From JAWKOK01 sp963765875 (lineage in GTDB: Bacteria; Chloroflexota; Anaerolineae; Caldilineales; Caldilineaceae), in assembly GCA_963765875.1 (NCBI GenBank), contig CAVXYK010000013.1:62001-126000 (forward strand): 64,000 bases of DNA, written 5' to 3'. A program made the position numbers and the translations under genes. The notes under the pieces are model-generated. The model was not told the origin of the DNA and did not search any database. It saw only the letters and a program-made list of their open reading frames with translations. This document shows, one piece after another, positions 61,607-64,000 of this stretch; within the stretch, counting starts at the first letter, position 1; the number at the start of each line of letters is the position of its first letter.

Positions 61607-62041
61607 TACCGAAAGTGCCGGAGACTTCCCGATGCAATAACCTCAAAATTCGGGTCAACTCACTCGCTTTGTTGCCTAGTTCCCCTGCACTTTTTCCCAC
61701 AACCGACAGATGCTGATTTAGTCCGCTTCAGCAGCAAAACGGGTCTGTTGATACACCCAGACGCAAATCGATGGGCCGTGGGTTCGCGGTTTGGATATTC
61801 CTGACAAAATCACTGAACTCCGCCAATTGCAGTGAGGGTCTGCATTTTGGCGGGTCGTTGCCCTCTGTCATCTCGGTGTCGAGCTAATCGCGTGTTTGTA
61901 CCCCTTTTGTGCCCCTGATTGAGCCCAATGGGGTACCAATTGTTGGGGTTTCTGTAGAAAAATGGGGCTGTAGGTCAGCGAATGCACTTGCCTCGCTTGA
62001 ACGCTACAGAAATCTGAACGTTTCAGAAAGGAGTCAGACCA

Positions 62042-62947
62042 ATGTACCACAGACACCGTTGGTTCGGACTGTTGATTTTGGCGGCGCTGCTGCTTTGCGC
62101 CTGCCAGCCCGTGGTTGCACAGCCTGAAGCGGTCGCTCAGCCGGCGGATGAAGATGTGACTGCGGCGGTCAACGCGATCTGGGAGGAGTATGCGGCCAGC
62201 CAAATGGCCGGTGATCCTGACCGCTGGATCGCGCTTTGGACCGATGCAGGGGTGAAGATGGCGCCGGATGCGCCTGCCATCGAGGGCACGGATCAGATTT
62301 ATGCACGTGCGCAGCGGAACATGGCAGAGCCCGTTGATGAGATGGTGATTACCGCGCTGGAAACGCAGAGCGCTGGGGACATGGCCTACTCACGCGGTGT
62401 CTTTTCGTTCACATTCACCATTGATGAAACCGGCGCGCAAGAGACGATGGACGGCAAGTTCATGACGATCTTGCATCGCCAGCCTGACGGCTCGTGGAAG
62501 ATCCATCGCGACATCCACAACTGGAACGCACCGCCAGCTGCTGAGGAAGCCGACGTGGAAGCGGTGACTGAGGCTGTGCTTGCCATATGGGATGAATACG
62601 AAGCGAGCATCCTGGCCGGTGACCCCGACCGCTGGATAAACCTCTGGATGGAAGAGGGTGTGCAGCTGCCGCCCGGCAATCCCCCCGTGGTCGGCAAAGC
62701 GGCTATCTACGAGCGCATCAGCGCTGATCTAGAGGCCTTCGAGTACAGCGAGTTCGTTATCAACAACGAAGATGTGGAAGTGAACGGCGACCTGGCCTTC
62801 GCCCGCGGCAACTACGTAGTGACCCTTGCGGCCAAGGCCGGTGGCGATCCCATCAGCGTCGACGGCAAGTACATGACCATCATGCGCAAGCAGCCCGACG
62901 GGAGTTGGAAGATCTATCGGGACATCTTCAACTCGAATGTGCCGTAG
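62042..62947 (+). CDS. Lipoprotein with two tandem SnoaL/DUF4440-like domains
   Basis: 301 residues. AAAGGAG precedes the ATG; the lipobox is LLLCAC. Two NTF2-fold domains follow (about 37-160 and 170-300) with matching landmarks: MAGDPDRWIALWTDAG and LAGDPDRWINLWMEEG; MDGKFMTILHRQPDGSWKIH and VDGKYMTIMRKQPDGSWKIY. The repeat arose by internal duplication. Such domains bind small hydrophobic molecules or act as steroid-isomerase-like enzymes; no catalytic set can be assigned. The ester-cyclase-like gene downstream has the same fold. Confidence 0.85.
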   Translation: MYHRHRWFGLLILAALLLCACQPVVAQPEAVAQPADEDVTAAVNAIWEEYAASQMAGDPDRWIALWTDAGVKMAPDAPAIEGTDQIYARAQRNMAEPVDEMVITALETQSAGDMAYSRGVFSFTFTIDETGAQETMDGKFMTILHRQPDGSWKIHRDIHNWNAPPAAEEADVEAVTEAVLAIWDEYEASILAGDPDRWINLWMEEGVQLPPGNPPVVGKAAIYERISADLEAFEYSEFVINNEDVEVNGDLAFARGNYVVTLAAKAGGDPISVDGKYMTIMRKQPDGSWKIYRDIFNSNVP

Positions 62948-63053
62948 GCCGTGTGCCCGCCAACGAAGTGCAGGACAATGGAGTTCTTGTCATCCCGAAA
63001 GTGTCTCGCCCTGCGATAAGGCCATTCCCGGCAAATAGTTGCTCCAAAGTTCT

Positions 63054-63105
63054 CGGCACGGGCCAAGACCCGGATCTCCAGCCAAGGGTTGACAGGCCCG
63101 TGCCG
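63054..63105. repeat. Inverted repeat related to the 27275 hairpin
   Basis: CGGCACGGGCC (63054-63064) pairs exactly with GGCCCGTGCCG (63095-63105), followed by GGGACT. The arm core CCCCGGCAC-GGCC is shared with the 18-bp hairpin at 27275-27337. Confidence 0.55.
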
Positions 63106-63165
63106 GGGACTTGCATAACGACGTCGCACCGCAATATGGGCGCCTGGATGAAAGGCCAGAATGCC

Positions 63166-63579
63166 ATGTCCACAACAAACAAGGCGCTCCTCCAACGATT
63201 TTTCAAGGAGATCTACAACCAGGGCGATCTGCGCGTGGCTGACGAGATTGTGGCGGAAGACTACATCAACCACAATCCATCGCCTGGTGAAGCGCCGGGG
63301 CGCGAAGGGTTCAAGGCATTTGTGGCCTATCAACGCCGCGCCTTTGCCGACCTCCAGTTCACGATTGAAGACCAGGTGGCGGCAGAGGACAAGGTCGTGA
63401 CCCGTATCACGATCAGCGGCATGCAGGAGGGCGAGTTTGCCGGCATCCCCCCGTCCGGCAAACTCGTCAGCGTGACCGCCATCAGCATTCACCGTGTCCG
63501 CGATGGTTGGATTCAGGAGAGTTGGCTCAATTGGGATGCGCTGGGGTTGGTGCGGCAGTTGGGCGCATCCCACCGATGA
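63166..63579 (+). CDS. SnoaL-like ester-cyclase-family protein
   Basis: 137 residues from ATG 63166 (ATG 63148 is also possible). NTF2-like fold of the SnoaL polyketide-cyclase/ester-cyclase group: FKEIYNQGDLRVADEIVAED, YINHNPSPGEAPGREGFKAF, VTRITISGMQEGEFAGIPPS and a C-terminal IHRVRDGWIQESWLNWDALG. No signal peptide, so it is cytoplasmic, unlike its neighbours. True substrate unknown; many members of this group are of general catabolic or unknown function. Confidence 0.83.
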   Translation: MSTTNKALLQRFFKEIYNQGDLRVADEIVAEDYINHNPSPGEAPGREGFKAFVAYQRRAFADLQFTIEDQVAAEDKVVTRITISGMQEGEFAGIPPSGKLVSVTAISIHRVRDGWIQESWLNWDALGLVRQLGASHR

Positions 63580-63738
63580 TGGCACATCGATACGTCGTTA
63601 CTCGTCGACGATCTGGTGGTCCTTTCATTTCGTGTCGCCAGACAAAGGACATGAGGTCCAAGCCGTGATCCCATTTCTGGCGGACGTAATCCTTTGTACT
63701 TGTGCCCCCGCAGTTGCACAACCGAAAGGAGAGACAAG

Positions 63739-64000
63739 ATGTTGCGCACACATAAGACGATTGGACTTTTGATACTGGTGGTGCTGCTGCTCGCCGCGTG
63801 CCAGCCACTTATTGCCGAACCTGAGCTGCAACCCGCCGCTGACGAGGCTACGGCGGCGGACGAGGTGGTTTTGGATGAGAATGCAGCAAGTGTCACGGCA
63901 TGCCCCGATGGACTCATTGCCTACTGGAAACTCGACGAGGGAGAAGGCGATACGGTGTACGATTCCGTCGGTGACAACGATGGCGTCATCCACAATGGCA
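63739..64000 (+). CDS. Lipoprotein with LamG/concanavalin-like domain, cut by the window edge
   Basis: Begins at ATG 63739 with GAAAGGAGAG upstream. The signal peptide ends in LLLAAC, a lipobox. After an Ala/Glu-rich spacer, CPDGLIAYWKLDEGEGDTVY opens a LamG/concanavalin A-like lectin domain. The frame is open at base 64000. Probably a surface glycan-binding lipoprotein. Confidence 0.8.
   Translation, partial: MLRTHKTIGLLILVVLLLAACQPLIAEPELQPAADEATAADEVVLDENAASVTACPDGLIAYWKLDEGEGDTVYDSVGDNDGVIHNG

Larger units (their letters stand above)
61189..62041. other. Long intergenic region with a perfect hairpin
   Basis: 853 bases. It includes the 18-bp inverted repeat at 61285-61349, a doubtful 77-codon frame (61373-61606, minus) with no ribosome site or known relatives, and the leader of the SnoaL-type lipoprotein gene with AAAGGAG at about 62026. 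Base composition is lower in GC than flanking genes. Nothing else stands out. Confidence 0.5.

Overview
The window looks like a chromosomal segment of an uncultured bacterium, most likely a member of the Chloroflexota (Anaerolineae or Caldilineae type). This is an inference from gene content: an FMN riboswitch in front of a ThiXYZ-like ABC transporter, many lipoproteins and secreted repeat proteins with Ser/Thr/Pro-rich linkers, a DsbB-cytochrome c fusion, a group 3d NiFe hydrogenase, a B-type (ba3) oxidase and an N-type ATPase. GC content is moderately high. No phage, plasmid, insertion sequence transposase or CRISPR array was recognised.

Layout. 1-9.5 kb: a secreted beta-propeller protein running off the left edge, mfd (transcription-repair coupling factor), a tandem repeat array, pth, and a DsbA / DsbB-cytochrome c / membrane-anchored protein operon. 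9.6-13.9 kb: a CapA-like secreted protein, a Yip1-like membrane protein and a badly frameshifted hydrolase. 14-17.6 kb: promoter, FMN riboswitch, two terminators and a three-gene ABC transporter, predicted to import riboflavin. 17.7-28.5 kb: a 1208-residue GEVED/cupredoxin surface protein, gltX, tRNA-Gln, a CSLREA beta-helix protein, a membrane-anchored reductive-dehalogenase-like Fe-S protein and a UroD-like protein. 28.6-33.6 kb: a MacB/FtsX-type exporter. 34.1-43 kb: an atpDCQRBEFAG (N-ATPase) operon followed without a real gap by a PII-like gene and a CaCA-type cation exchanger. 43.3-47.7 kb: ppdK, a lipoprotein, a PepSY remnant and hsp20. 48-52.4 kb: ba3-type oxidase subunits I, II and IIa with two SCO-like copper chaperones. 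52.5-58.3 kb: hoxEFUYH plus the maturation protease hoxW. 59-64 kb: a PQQ-type sugar dehydrogenase with PA14 domain, two SnoaL-like proteins and a LamG lipoprotein cut by the right edge.

How the genes fit together. The right half is an energy block: Hox hydrogenase (H2 to NADH), ba3 oxidase with its copper-delivery proteins, and a second, probably Na+-translocating, ATPase whose c subunit carries a full Na+ ligand set (Glu30, Glu63, Ser64, Thr65, Tyr68). The exchanger and PII-like protein behind atpG suggest the operon handles a Na+ gradient.

Two cautions. First, about sixteen single-base frameshifts interrupt otherwise well conserved genes (mfd, atpG, both riboflavin-transporter membrane and binding genes, dsbA, ftsX and others). 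Housekeeping genes are hit as often as accessory ones, so sequence error is the simplest explanation. Second, intergenic DNA is full of dispersed word-like repeats (an inverted-pair AAGCAGC family, a CACAGAT family, G-rich words, TTGTCAAT words and perfect hairpins). Some sit inside the ATPase operon and two are fused in frame into mfd.
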